A stretch of DNA of 64,000 nucleotides from Clostridiaceae bacterium Marseille-Q4145. GTDB lineage: Bacteria; Bacillota; Clostridia; Lachnospirales; Lachnospiraceae. Shown here one piece after another: positions 41,638-50,699 of this stretch (position 1 is the stretch's first letter; each line of letters begins with the position of its first letter). The stretch is from assembly GCA_018223365.1 (NCBI GenBank), contig JAGTTP010000001.1, positions 992,001 through 1,056,000 on the forward strand, in the 5' to 3' direction. Position numbers and translations under genes: made by a program. The notes beneath the pieces are model-generated. The model was not told the origin of the DNA. It saw nothing but the letters and a program-made list of their open reading frames with translations, and did not search any database.

Positions 41638-43541
41638 GTGCGCCCGGCGGCGCACGTTTCTAACGGGTTAAAGTCCCGAATCCGCCCGGTAGTGGGAAGG
41701 ATATAGCCGAAGGCAAGGGTGTCCATCGTGAGGTGGAATCTAAAGGAAGCCGGATGTGGGAACAGACTAACCACGGGCAAATCTCTGGTCTGACGAACAG
41801 AAATCTCATATAAGGTTATGCATGAGGGTAAGGCTACAAGTCAAGTCAAAGCCCAATAACTACACGGAATCATGTATGATAAATGAGGCAGATGGATGGA
41901 GAGGAAGAAACGTGTGGTACCCGGGGAGGTCTGTGCGGTATGCCTTGAAAGAGGTAATCATTGCATAAAGCAATGCTGAACGCATAGAAGTCAGCAGAGG
42001 TCATAGTAGCCGAGAGGTGAAGGACCGAATCAGTAGGAGTCTTGAGTATGACCGAGAAAGGAGGAATGACCGTCTATGGCAGAAAACATTGAAAACAATG
42101 GCTGTTCGCAAAGAGATAATGCGGAACATGAAGGGTATGTGAAAGCGTCTAGGTCATTCAATCGGATATGGAAAGAAAGAGACAGTGCACAGCCGAGACT
42201 TTTAGAAGCGATACTGTATAAAGATAACTTTAACAGAGCGTATAAGAGAGTTAAGGCAAACAAGGGAGCGCCAGGAATTGATGGCATGACCATTGAAGAG
42301 GCTCTTCCATATCTAAAGGAGCATCAACAAGAGATAACCGACCGCATTTATCGTGGAAAGTATACTCCGTCTCCAGTAAGACGAGTTGAGATTCCCAAAC
42401 CAGATGGTGGTGTGCGAAAGCTTGGCATACCAACAGTGGTAGACCGTACACTTCAACAGGCAATAACCCAACAGTTAGTGCCAATCTATGAACCGCTGTT
42501 TGCAGAGGACAGCTATGGCTATCGTCCGAACAGAAGTGCAAAAGACGCAATACTTAAGGTTAAGGAGTATACCGAACAAGGCTATACATTTGCTGTAGTC
42601 CTTGACTTGACAAAGTACTTCGATACTCTTAATCACGAAATTCTCATCAATCTTCTCCGAAAGAATGTAAAAGATGAACGTGTAGTACAGTTGATAAAGC
42701 GCTACCTGAAAAGCGGTGTAATGGAAAACGGAGTAGTCATTGACACAGAGGAAGGCTCACCACAAGGTGGGAATCTATCACCATTGTTGGCAAATGTCTA
42801 CCTCAATGAGTTTGACCAAGAATTCTTGAAAAGAGGTGTTCCATGCATAAGATATGCAGATGACATTGTGCTTCTTGCAAAGAGCAAGCGAGCATCTGAG
42901 AGACTCTTGGAAAGCAGTACAAAATATCTTGAGGAGAGGCTGAAACTTATAGTCAACCGAGAAAAGAGTCGTACGGTCAGCGTATTTGCAATCCGAAATT
43001 TTAAATTCCTTGGCTTTGCATTGGGAAGGAACGGAAAAGGCATTTATGTCCGAGTTCATCCGAAGTCATGGAAGAAGTTTAAGTCCAGACTGAAGGAGTT
43101 GTCTTCCCGTAAACGATGTCAGTCAATCAAACCAAGCCTTGAGAAAATCAAGGTATATGCAAGAGGATGGCTGAACTATTACGGAATAGCAAGTATGAGG
43201 AGCAACATTGAAGATATCAACGGATGGCTCTATCACAGAATACGCATGTGTATATGGAAACAGTGGAAACTTCCAAGAACAAAGAAAAGAAATCTGATAA
43301 AGATGGGAGTACACGAATACTATGCGAACATGGCAGCAAACTGCCGAAGAGGACAATGGTATTGTGCGAATCTGACAACAGTTAAGAAAGCCATGACAAA
43401 AGAAAGACTGATAAACGGTGGCTTCTACGATTTAGCCACAGCTTATCAGTCGGTGCACGTCAACTATTGAAACCGCCGTGTACCGAACGGTACGCACGGT
43501 GGTGTGAGAGGACGGGAGCTAATCACTCCCTCCTACTCGAT
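41638..43541 (+). mobile_element. Group II intron with reverse transcriptase/maturase
   Basis: The 5' boundary GTGCGCCC at 41638 is a typical group II start (GUGYG). About 440 bases of structured, non-coding RNA domains I-IV follow, then the RT gene in domain IV. Domain V is the hairpin at about 43471-43505 (ACCGCCGTGTACCG, AACG loop, then complement), and domain VI is GAGGACGGGAG...CTCCC-TCCTAC with a candidate branch-point A near 43535. The intron ends in CGAT at 43541 (one-base uncertainty). It sits intergenically behind a hairpin, in the orientation of the upstream gene. All parts look intact, so it may be mobile. Confidence 0.87.
42076..43470 (+). CDS. ltrA: Group II intron reverse transcriptase/maturase
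   Basis: 464 residues. RT domain with blocks typical of intron-encoded proteins: RVEIPKPDGGVRKLGIP near residue 110, the FAEDSYGYRPNRSA block, VVLDLTKYFDTLNHE (first catalytic Asp), GSPQGGNLSPLLANVYLNEFD, and the YADD active site in IRYADDIVLLAKS near residue 258. Maturase domain X follows (about 340-420, YARGWLNYYGIA). There is no HNH endonuclease domain at the C-terminus, so target cleavage would depend on nascent DNA strands or single-stranded DNA, as in group IIC-like elements. It promotes splicing and retrohoming of the surrounding intron. Confidence 0.94.
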   Translation: MAENIENNGCSQRDNAEHEGYVKASRSFNRIWKERDSAQPRLLEAILYKDNFNRAYKRVKANKGAPGIDGMTIEEALPYLKEHQQEITDRIYRGKYTPSPVRRVEIPKPDGGVRKLGIPTVVDRTLQQAITQQLVPIYEPLFAEDSYGYRPNRSAKDAILKVKEYTEQGYTFAVVLDLTKYFDTLNHEILINLLRKNVKDERVVQLIKRYLKSGVMENGVVIDTEEGSPQGGNLSPLLANVYLNEFDQEFLKRGVPCIRYADDIVLLAKSKRASERLLESSTKYLEERLKLIVNREKSRTVSVFAIRNFKFLGFALGRNGKGIYVRVHPKSWKKFKSRLKELSSRKRCQSIKPSLEKIKVYARGWLNYYGIASMRSNIEDINGWLYHRIRMCIWKQWKLPRTKKRNLIKMGVHEYYANMAANCRRGQWYCANLTTVKKAMTKERLINGGFYDLATAYQSVHVNY

Positions 43542-43558
43542 TTCTGACAAAATAAGAG

Positions 43559-43804
43559 TTACTGCTCTGCTTTCAGCTGCTTCAGCGCTTTGGCCAGTTG
43601 ATCCGGACATGAGGTAGGACGGGGTCCGCAGGTGGTTCCCTCCAGACGGTCGATGACATCATCAATTTTCATACCGACTACCAGTTTCGCGATGCCGGCA
43701 GTATTTCCGGCACATCCGCCAACAAACTGCACTTTGGTGATGATTCCGTTCTCTGCTTCCACATTGATGGCCTGGGAGCAGGTGCCTTTGGTTCTGTATA
43801 ACAT
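43559..43804 (-). CDS. TSCPD domain protein
   Basis: 81 residues, the usual size of stand-alone TSCPD proteins. The motif giving the name is seen as PTSCPDQLAKAL near residue 63, with GTCSQAINVEAENGIITKVQFVGGCAGNTAGIAKL in the first half and conserved Cys residues (GTCSQ, GGCAGN, TTCGPRPTSCP). The domain also occurs at the C-terminus of ribonucleotide reductases, but the small free proteins have no established function. AGGAGAGCGAG precedes the ATG on the minus strand. It starts right at the 3' boundary side of the intron. Confidence 0.85.
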   Translation of the reverse strand: MLYRTKGTCSQAINVEAENGIITKVQFVGGCAGNTAGIAKLVVGMKIDDVIDRLEGTTCGPRPTSCPDQLAKALKQLKAEQ

Positions 43805-43940
43805 AATCTCGCTCTCCTTTATGATAATATCTTCGGTAAGAGGAAAGTATAGCAGAAAATCTTTGTTTTTTCTAGTAATATGCGTAAAATTCTGCTACTA
43901 TTGAGACAGTAACATCAGCTCAGAAAGGAAGAAATTTATC

Positions 43941-44648
43941 ATGAATACAAAAACGATTGGTATCATAGGAGCCATGGAGGAGGAAGTGGAAGCGCTTCGT
44001 GCAAAACTGACTTCCGCGGAGAAACTGACAAAAGCGTCTATGGATTTTTATTCCGGAATTCTCAATGGACATAAGGTTGTCATTGTCCGCAGTGGCATTG
44101 GAAAAGTCAATGCAGGAATCTGCACACAGATTCTGGCGGATCTTTTTCATGTAGATGCTGTCATCAACACCGGAATCGCAGGATCTCTGAAGGCAGAGAT
44201 CAACATTGGAGATATCGTGATTTCTACCGATGCGGTACAGCATGATATGGACGCTACCGGATTTGGTTACAAACCGGGCGTAATTCCGAGAATGGAGACC
44301 AGCTGTTTTCAGGCAGATCCGACTCTGGTTCGTGCCGCAAAGGCAGCCTGCGAGAAGGCGGTGCCGGAGATTCAGGCATTTACCGGAAGAATTGTCAGCG
44401 GTGACCAGTTTATTTCCGATCGTGCAGTGAAAGATCGTATTTTAGCACAGTTTGGCGGTATGTGTACGGAGATGGAGGGGGCAGCCATTGCACAGGCGGC
44501 TTATCTGAACAAGATTCCCTTCGTTATTATTCGTGCCATTTCGGATAAGGCAGATGACAGCGCCGTTGTGGATTATCCGGCGTTTGAGCGTCAGGCCATT
44601 CTTCACAGTGTGGCACTGGTAGAGAATTTTGTGACCAAAATCGACTAA
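43941..44648 (+). CDS. mtnN: 5'-methylthioadenosine/S-adenosylhomocysteine nucleosidase
   Basis: 235 residues. It hydrolyses MTA and SAH to adenine plus methylthioribose or S-ribosylhomocysteine, recycling methionine and feeding AI-2 synthesis. The catalytic Glu is in IIGAMEEEVEAL (about residue 12), SGIGKVNAGICTQ near 52 forms the phosphate-site equivalent, the Glu in GMCTEMEGAAIAQ near 175 contacts ribose, and the general-acid Asp is in ISDKADDS near 200. Start after AGAAAGGAAG. Monocistronic. Confidence 0.95.
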   Translation: MNTKTIGIIGAMEEEVEALRAKLTSAEKLTKASMDFYSGILNGHKVVIVRSGIGKVNAGICTQILADLFHVDAVINTGIAGSLKAEINIGDIVISTDAVQHDMDATGFGYKPGVIPRMETSCFQADPTLVRAAKAACEKAVPEIQAFTGRIVSGDQFISDRAVKDRILAQFGGMCTEMEGAAIAQAAYLNKIPFVIIRAISDKADDSAVVDYPAFERQAILHSVALVENFVTKID

Positions 44649-44740
44649 GCTTGTCATGACAGGTCGATAACCTACACCTCCCCGGAATCGGGAGTCTGTT
44701 ATAATAGGCTCACGAGAATAATCAGGGGAGGCGTTTTTTT

Positions 44741-45400
44741 ATGTATGACATGCTGCGTAATTACGGAGAATTTGCCCTGCTGGGAGGCTGGGGGATTCTG
44801 CTGGTGCTGATGAGAAGGATTGTATTTGGAAAGCTGTGCAGAGAAGCAATGACCGAAGGAACGGGGAACAGCAGGATGCGGAAAGCCATGACACTGAAGT
44901 TTGAGAAGAGTCATGAGGTGCATGTGGAGATTATGGACATTCCGATGTTTGTGCAGAAATATTTAAGTCAGGAACGGCGGATGGGAGTCCGGCTGTTTCG
45001 GTGGAGACGTCTGCCGGAACGGTGGACGGGCCTGATTGCAGGAGTTGGGTTTCTGGAGGCGGCAGTATTTCATTATCTGGGATATGGGACAGCATTTTGT
45101 ATGGACCGTTTTCTTATGGGACTGGCGACAGCAGTGATGGTTCGGATGGGGATTCTGTGGTTTGAGACGGACAGTCTGTGGGAACAGGCGGTGATCTGTT
45201 TTCAGGATTATATTGCCAACACCCTGAAACCCAGGCAGCACCATATTTATGAAACCTTTGAGCAGCCGGCAAAAGCAGAGCCGGCAGCAGAAGGAAAAGC
45301 AATAGAAAAACCAGAACACAAAAAGGAACCGGCCCTTAATCAGGAGGAAGAAAAACTTTTTCAGGAGATGCTCACGGATTTTCTTGGATCTTCCACTTGA
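44741..45400 (+). CDS. Hypothetical membrane protein
   Basis: 219 residues; I do not recognise the family. One N-terminal membrane segment (FALLGGWGILLVLM, about residues 11-24), a basic amphipathic middle, two further hydrophobic segments (GLIAGVGFLEAAVFHYLGYG and FLMGLATAVMVRMGILWF, about 107-150), then a Lys/Glu/Pro-rich soluble tail ending in a helix (EEEKLFQEMLTDFLGSS). This resembles small Clostridial membrane proteins with a charged C-tail. Good GGGGAGG site before the ATG. Between mtnN and pgi, all with separate starts. Confidence 0.7.
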   Translation: MYDMLRNYGEFALLGGWGILLVLMRRIVFGKLCREAMTEGTGNSRMRKAMTLKFEKSHEVHVEIMDIPMFVQKYLSQERRMGVRLFRWRRLPERWTGLIAGVGFLEAAVFHYLGYGTAFCMDRFLMGLATAVMVRMGILWFETDSLWEQAVICFQDYIANTLKPRQHHIYETFEQPAKAEPAAEGKAIEKPEHKKEPALNQEEEKLFQEMLTDFLGSST

Positions 45401-45426
45401 AAAACCGGAGAAGCAGGGGCGGAAGG

Positions 45427-45455
45427 TTGATTTTTCACTGCTGAAATGCTAGAAT
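45427..45455 (+). promoter_or_regulatory. pgi promoter
   Basis: TTGATT (45427-45432), a 17-base spacer and TAGAAT (45450-45455). The gene's ATG follows 42 bases later behind AAAGGAGCG. Confidence 0.6.
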
Positions 45456-45497
45456 GAGTATATTATTGAGAAGTAAAACAAAGGAGCGTATAGAGAA

Positions 45498-46844
45498 ATG
45501 GCAAAAGTAACATTTGACTATTCAAAAGCAGCACCCTTTATCAACGAGGATGAACTGAATCTGATGGAGGCACAGGTTGCCGCAGCAAAAAAACTTCTGG
45601 TAGACAGATCCGGAGCAGGAAATGATTTCCTTGGATGGATTGATCTTCCGGTAAATTATGATAAGGAAGAGTTTGCAAGAATTCAGCAGGCAGCAAAGAA
45701 AATTCAGGAAGATTCCGAGGTGCTGGTTGTTATCGGTATCGGTGGATCCTATCTGGGTGCCCGTGCAGCCATCGAATTTTTAAGACACAGCTTCTATAAT
45801 ATGGTATCCAAAGAGATTCGTAAAACTCCGGAGATCTATTTCGTAGGAAATAACATGTCTGCACGTTACATTAAAGGACTGATTGATGTAGTTGGAGACC
45901 GGGATTTCTCCGTAAACGTGATTTCCAAATCCGGTACCACCACAGAGCCGGCAATCGCATTCCGTGTATTCAAAGAGCTCCTGGAGAAGAAATACGGAAA
46001 AGAAGAGGCAGCAAAGAGAATCTACGCTACCACAGATAAAGCAAGAGGAGCACTGAAACATCTGGCAACCGCAGAGGGATATGAGACCTTCGTTGTTCCG
46101 GATGATATCGGAGGACGTTTCTCTGTACTGACCGCTGTGGGTCTTCTTCCCATCGCAGTCAGCGGCGCTGATATTACCAAATTAATGGAAGGTGCAGCAA
46201 GCGGACGCGAGAGCGCATTGAATGCTCCCTATGAGGAAAATGACGCTGTAAAATATGCAGCTATCCGTAATATCCTTTTCAGAAAAGGAAAAGCAACAGA
46301 GATTCTGGCAAACTATGAGCCGAGCCTTCACTCTGTATCCGAGTGGTGGAAACAGCTTTATGGTGAGTCCGAAGGAAAAGACCATAAGGGTCTGATGCCG
46401 GCATCCGTAGATCTGACCACCGATCTTCATTCTCTGGGCCAGTTTATTCAGGATGGTTCCAGAATTATGTTTGAGACGGTACTGGCAGTAGAGGAGAACG
46501 ATCAGGGAATCGTTGTGAAGGAAGAGCCGGAAGATCTGGACGGACTGAACTATCTGGCAGGCAAGAATATGGATTTCGTCAACAAGAGTGCCATGAACGG
46601 AACCATGCTTGCTCATACGGATGGACAGGTTCCGAACCTGATGGTGAAGATCCCGAGACAGGACGAGTTCTCTTTAGGACAGCTGTTCTACTTCTTCGAG
46701 TTTGCATGCGGTGTCAGCGGATATCTGCTGGGTGTCAATCCGTTCAACCAGCCGGGTGTTGAGAGCTACAAAACGAACATGTTTGCTCTGCTTGGAAAAC
46801 CGGGTTATGAGGAAGAGCGCGAGAAGCTCATGAAGAGACTGTAA
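45498..46844 (+). CDS. pgi: Glucose-6-phosphate isomerase
   Basis: 448 residues, the short Firmicute form. It interconverts glucose-6-phosphate and fructose-6-phosphate in glycolysis. SIS folds with IGIGGSYLGARAAIEF near residue 78 and the phosphate-binding VISKSGTTTEPAIAF near residue 138. The Glu-containing GGRFSVLTAVGLLP near 205 and the C-terminal Lys in PGVESYKTNMF near 420 complete the active site. Terminator at 46860. Confidence 0.96.
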   Translation: MAKVTFDYSKAAPFINEDELNLMEAQVAAAKKLLVDRSGAGNDFLGWIDLPVNYDKEEFARIQQAAKKIQEDSEVLVVIGIGGSYLGARAAIEFLRHSFYNMVSKEIRKTPEIYFVGNNMSARYIKGLIDVVGDRDFSVNVISKSGTTTEPAIAFRVFKELLEKKYGKEEAAKRIYATTDKARGALKHLATAEGYETFVVPDDIGGRFSVLTAVGLLPIAVSGADITKLMEGAASGRESALNAPYEENDAVKYAAIRNILFRKGKATEILANYEPSLHSVSEWWKQLYGESEGKDHKGLMPASVDLTTDLHSLGQFIQDGSRIMFETVLAVEENDQGIVVKEEPEDLDGLNYLAGKNMDFVNKSAMNGTMLAHTDGQVPNLMVKIPRQDEFSLGQLFYFFEFACGVSGYLLGVNPFNQPGVESYKTNMFALLGKPGYEEEREKLMKRL

Positions 46845-46859
46845 TAACAAATGAACACT

Positions 46860-46898
46860 GGCAGCGGTGGGAAGAGGGGTTCCTGCCGCTGTTTTTTT
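46860..46898 (+). terminator. Intrinsic terminator after pgi
   Basis: CAGCGG (46862-46867) pairs with CCGCTG (46886-46891) around a long loop, followed by seven T. It lies directly ahead of the pseudouridine synthase start. Confidence 0.75.
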
Positions 46899-46913
46899 GA
46901 AAGGGAACCATCA

Positions 46914-47588
46914 ATGGAGCGCTATAAGATCCTATATGAAGATCAGGATGTCTTAGTCATTCATAAATACCCAGGACTGGCGGTGCAGAGTGCTCGTTCC
47001 ATGACACCGGATCTTGTGAGCATGCTCAGGAACCGCGCGTTGGAACAGGGTGAAGCAAAGCCTTATCTTGGATTGGTGAATCGTCTGGATCAGCCGGTGG
47101 AAGGAATTTTGCTGGTGGGAAAAAATGAAAAGGCGGCAGCAGAGCTGAGCCGCCAGGTCAGTGATCATATCCACATGGAAAAATGGTATCTGGCGATTGT
47201 CCGTGGAAAACTCCCGGGAGAAAAAGGGCATCTTGTGGATTATCTTCTGAAAGACGGAAAGACTAACATGTCCCGGGTGGTGAAAGAAGGGACCAAAGGA
47301 AGCAAGCGCAGCGAGCTGGAGTATGAAGTAATGTGGGAGAGGGAAGACAGAAGTCTGGTACGAGTTCATCTGCTCACTGGACGCCATCATCAGATCCGGG
47401 TACAGTTAGCCCACGCGGGAACACCCATTGTGGGAGATACCAAGTATGGAGAGGGGGCAGTTCCGGAAAAGAGGGGGGAACAGCTTTGTCTTTGCTCCTA
47501 TCGGACTTCTTTTATTCATCCGCGGACGAAGAAGCGGATGGAGTTTCAGGTGGAGCCGGGTTTTGCAGCTCTGCCCATAACTCCTTAA
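46914..47588 (+). CDS. RluA-family RNA pseudouridine synthase
   Basis: 224 residues from the ATG at 46914 (MERYKILYED); the longer frame from 46851 would read through the terminator. Core of the RluA family without an S4 domain: YEDQDVLVIHKYPGLAVQS, the catalytic Asp in GLVNRLDQPVEGILLVGKN near residue 60 (canonical RLDxxTSG, here QPVEG), KWYLAIVRGKLP, and LLTGRHHQIRVQLAHAG near 150. Single-domain enzymes of this type modify rRNA or tRNA uridines. Its last 77 bases overlap the 3' end of the convergent AI-2E-type gene. Confidence 0.9.
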   Translation: MERYKILYEDQDVLVIHKYPGLAVQSARSMTPDLVSMLRNRALEQGEAKPYLGLVNRLDQPVEGILLVGKNEKAAAELSRQVSDHIHMEKWYLAIVRGKLPGEKGHLVDYLLKDGKTNMSRVVKEGTKGSKRSELEYEVMWEREDRSLVRVHLLTGRHHQIRVQLAHAGTPIVGDTKYGEGAVPEKRGEQLCLCSYRTSFIHPRTKKRMEFQVEPGFAALPITP

Positions 47589-48471
47589 CAAAGAGAACAC
47601 CGAAGGGACCGGTCACAAGACCGGAAGCACCGAAACACTGAAAACCCAGAATGACGGATATAAGAAAGCAGATGGGGAGCATTCCGATACCGTCACCTAA
47701 GAGCCTGGGCTCCAGAATTTCCCGGGTAAGCCAGGTGACTCCATAGAGCAGAAAAAGCCACAGGGCAAATGTCCAGTTTTCCTGCAGGAGGATAAGAAGG
47801 ATCCAGGGGAGAAAGACAGTCCCGGTGCCGAACACCGGAAGAGCATCCACGAATCCGATGAGCACGGCCCATAATCCTGCGCCTGGAATCCGAAGAAGCC
47901 AGAATCCAACAGCACATTCTAAAGCAACAATAAACATAATCCGTACCTGGACATGAGCCCAGTTCTTCAGAGCGGAAGAGACTCTTTTTCCGGCGCGGCT
48001 AACCGGGGAAGCGAAGGGAAGCTTTTTTAAAAGTTCCCGAAAGGGCACCCAGTCTCTGGCAAAGAGAATGACGGAGATCACGTAGAGAAAAATACCGAAG
48101 AGCCAGGAAAAGACAGAAGGCACCATAATCACCAGTCGGCCGGACAGGGAAGAGGCAAGCCAGTCCAGCTCCTGATGAAGCATATGGAAGCCTTCCTGCC
48201 AGACTGGAAGAAGATCTAAGAGAGGCTGATAGAGAAGCCATGCACTAAGTCCCAGCAGTACAAATGCTGCCAGTCCTGCAAGAAAAAGGCATCCGGCGCT
48301 GAATGGAAGAAGCCGCATGCGAATCTGATGTCTGGCAGAATTAAAGCCTGCTACGGTAAGCCATGCAAGAAAAAACGGGAGTGCTGCAGGCAGCAGAAAA
48401 CGCAATACCACATACACGGCGGCCAGAATACCCGCCTTTTGAAGATAAAGTCTGGTCTGCTTCTGCATCAT
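47512..48471 (-). CDS. AI-2E family transporter (YtvI-like)
   Basis: 319 residues with about eight membrane segments. The AI-2E/UPF0118 family covers AI-2 exporter TqsA, Na+(Li+)/H+ antiporters and the B. subtilis sporulation protein YtvI. C-terminal family pattern: GFVDALPVFGTGTVFLPWILL, LTREILEPRLLGDGIGM and GFQCFGASGLVTGPFGVLFVK. It is somewhat shorter than typical members (about 350). The substrate is not assignable. It overlaps the RluA-type gene tail to tail, and the region upstream leads into the divergent ktrBA operon. Confidence 0.85.
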   Translation of the reverse strand: MMQKQTRLYLQKAGILAAVYVVLRFLLPAALPFFLAWLTVAGFNSARHQIRMRLLPFSAGCLFLAGLAAFVLLGLSAWLLYQPLLDLLPVWQEGFHMLHQELDWLASSLSGRLVIMVPSVFSWLFGIFLYVISVILFARDWVPFRELLKKLPFASPVSRAGKRVSSALKNWAHVQVRIMFIVALECAVGFWLLRIPGAGLWAVLIGFVDALPVFGTGTVFLPWILLILLQENWTFALWLFLLYGVTWLTREILEPRLLGDGIGMLPICFLISVILGFQCFGASGLVTGPFGVLFVKELWAELQNPAPPETPSASSSADE

Positions 48472-48602
48472 GGGATTGCCTCCTTTAAAATCGTCAAGAT
48501 AGTATCAGTATCTGTGAATTGGCTGATCCTATGCTGGCTGATATTGACAAACGAAAATGTGGATGCTATGTTACAGACAAAGCGGACAGGAGTAACGATA
48601 CA

Positions 48603-49904
48603 ATGAATATTCAGGAATTTATAAAAAAGCAGCCGCCGGGCAGACTCATTACCATGGGATTTGCACTGGTGATTCTGATCGGTACATTGCTTTTGTTATT
48701 ACCTTTTTCTATAAAATCAGGCGTGACAGTAACGCCTCTTAATGCCCTCTTTACGGCCACCAGTGCAGTATGTGTGACGGGTCTTGTGGTGGTGGATACC
48801 GCGGATACCTTTACGGCTTTCGGACAGACGGTCATTGGTATTTTAATCCAGATCGGCGGTCTGGGTGTGGCTTCCGCAGGACTGGGCCTTATGATTGCTG
48901 CCGGAAAGAAAGTCAGTATCAAGAGCAGGGTTCTGGCAAAGGAAGCGTTAAATGTAGACAGTTACAAAGGAATCGTCCGTATGGTGGAAGCAGTGCTTCT
49001 GATTACTCTGGTGGTGGAAACCACGGGCGCTCTGTTATCGTTTCCGGTTTTCCTGAAAGATTATTCCCCGCTCCATGCGCTGGGAATCAGTATTTTCCAC
49101 TCGGTAGCTTCTTTTAATAATGCGGGATTTGATATTCTTGGGAATATGACAAATCTGATTCCCTATCGGGATAATGTGGCATTGAATCTCATTACCAGTG
49201 TACTGGTCATTGTGGGTGGTATTGGATTTCCGGTTATTCTGGATCTGGGGAGACAGCGGAATTTCCGAAGGCTGACACTTCACACAAAAGTGGTGCTGGT
49301 GACGACGGGTATTTTGCTGGCTGGCGGTACGCTGCTTTTGAAGCTGACGGAGCCCATCTCCTGGCTGGCGGCATTTTTCCACAGCATGTCTGCCAGAACA
49401 GCGGGATTTTCCACCTGTTCCCTGGGAAGCTTCAGCAATGGGGGACTGTTCGTAATCTGTATCCTCATGTTTATAGGAGCATCTTCTGGTTCCACCGGAG
49501 GCGGTGTGAAGACCAGTACGATGTTTGTATTGCTGCAGTCGGTGCGGAGCGAATTTTCCAAGCGCCCGGTAGGCGCATTCCGGAGAAGTATTCCGAAGGA
49601 AAATGTATCCAGGGCGTCCATGATCGTGATCTGTTCCGCCCTGATGGTCTGCGTGGGAACCTTCCTGATGTGTGTGGCGGAGCCGGAGCTTACCTTCATG
49701 CAGCTCTTTTTTGAGACGGTGTCAGCCTTCAGTACTGCAGGATTATCCACCGGCATTACGCCGGGACTTGGCATTGCAGCCCGGTGGATTTTGATCTTTT
49801 TTATGTTTACCGGAAGGCTGGGTGCCATGACCATGATCACGATCTGGGTCAGCCGGCAGCCGAAAAATGCAAGATATACGGAGGAATCCGTGACCATAGG
49901 ATAA
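48603..49904 (+). CDS. ktrB: Potassium uptake channel subunit KtrB (TrkH family)
   Basis: 433 residues from the ATG at 48603 (MNIQEFIKK), ten bases after AGGAGT; a longer frame from 48519 lacks a site. Four MPM repeats: the first selectivity loop in LFTATSAVCVTGL near residue 58, the second in HSVASFNNAGFDI near 165, the third in HSMSARTAGFSTCSLG near 262, and the fourth in ETVSAFSTAGLSTG near 375. It moves K+ (Na+-coupled) across the membrane with KtrA as regulatory ring. Followed 12 bases later by ktrA. Confidence 0.94.
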   Translation: MNIQEFIKKQPPGRLITMGFALVILIGTLLLLLPFSIKSGVTVTPLNALFTATSAVCVTGLVVVDTADTFTAFGQTVIGILIQIGGLGVASAGLGLMIAAGKKVSIKSRVLAKEALNVDSYKGIVRMVEAVLLITLVVETTGALLSFPVFLKDYSPLHALGISIFHSVASFNNAGFDILGNMTNLIPYRDNVALNLITSVLVIVGGIGFPVILDLGRQRNFRRLTLHTKVVLVTTGILLAGGTLLLKLTEPISWLAAFFHSMSARTAGFSTCSLGSFSNGGLFVICILMFIGASSGSTGGGVKTSTMFVLLQSVRSEFSKRPVGAFRRSIPKENVSRASMIVICSALMVCVGTFLMCVAEPELTFMQLFFETVSAFSTAGLSTGITPGLGIAARWILIFFMFTGRLGAMTMITIWVSRQPKNARYTEESVTIG

Positions 49905-49916
49905 AGGAGAACGAGT

Positions 49917-50585
49917 ATGATAAAGAAAAAGAAAGAATCAGCTTCCTTCGGGGTCATCGGACTGGGACGGTTCGGCACTGCCCTTGCCATTACACTGGCA
50001 CAGGCCGGTAAGGAAGTGATTGCCGTGGATCGGGATGAAAGCCGTGTGAAAGAGCTTCGGCAGTATACAGATTATGCCTTTGTGGCAGATAGCATCAACA
50101 GTGATACGTTAAAAGAAATCGGTATTCAGAACTGCGATGTGGTGGCAGTCTGCATCGGTGAGAAAATTGACGCCAGCATCCTGATTACCATGAGCGTCAT
50201 CGACCTGGGCGTGCCGAAGGTCATTGCAAAAGCCAGCAGCGTGGAGCAGGGGGAAGTACTGAAGCGTATCGGCGCCACGGTCGTCTATCCGGAGAAGGAT
50301 ATGGCAGTGCGCCTTGGAAAACGGCTCATCTCCAGTACCTTTATGGATTACATTGCTCTTGATAACAGCGTGGAGATCCGTCAGATTTCCGTACCGGAGT
50401 CCATGCTGGGAGCCAGTGTCATTGAACTGAATATCAGAAAGAAATACGGTCTTAATATTATTGCAGTGCAGAACGGCCATGAGACGAATATTGAGATCGC
50501 ACCGGATTACCGGTTCCGGGAGGGGGATGTGCTGGTAGTGATCGGAAAGATCAAAAACATTGACCGGATGGAAAATGATTGTTAA
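49917..50585 (+). CDS. ktrA: Potassium uptake regulatory subunit KtrA (TrkA-N/C)
   Basis: 222 residues. RCK/TrkA-N Rossmann domain with GVIGLGRFGTALAITLAQAG near residue 10, the VDRDESRVK ribose-binding acidic end, then a TrkA-C domain (EIRQISVPESMLGASVIELNIRKKYGLNIIAVQNG, about 145-215). It binds ATP/ADP (and c-di-AMP in Firmicutes, by family knowledge) to gate KtrB. The ATG follows AAGGAGAACG and the gene is cotranscribed with ktrB. No c-di-AMP (ydaO-type) riboswitch is apparent upstream. Confidence 0.94.
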   Translation: MIKKKKESASFGVIGLGRFGTALAITLAQAGKEVIAVDRDESRVKELRQYTDYAFVADSINSDTLKEIGIQNCDVVAVCIGEKIDASILITMSVIDLGVPKVIAKASSVEQGEVLKRIGATVVYPEKDMAVRLGKRLISSTFMDYIALDNSVEIRQISVPESMLGASVIELNIRKKYGLNIIAVQNGHETNIEIAPDYRFREGDVLVVIGKIKNIDRMENDC

Positions 50586-50592
50586 GAGGATG

Positions 50593-50621
50593 TTGACAAA
50601 CCCTTCATTCCTTTTTACAAT
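50593..50621 (+). promoter_or_regulatory. proS promoter
   Basis: TTGACA (50593-50598), a 17-base spacer and TACAAT (50616-50621). About 78 leader bases precede the proS ATG; the GC-rich part of that leader has no T-box pattern that I could recognise. Confidence 0.78.
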
Positions 50622-50699
50622 TAAAAATGGTGCAAAATTGCAGGAAAACGGCTGCTGACGAGAAGGCGCGGCGGCTATGAAAAAGGAGATTGCAAAAAA

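Noticed and set aside
41638..43541. Retron or diversity-generating element for the reverse transcriptase
   Set aside because: The RT has maturase domain X and is enclosed by group II intron ends and domain V/VI; no template/variable repeat pair or msr-msd pattern was seen.
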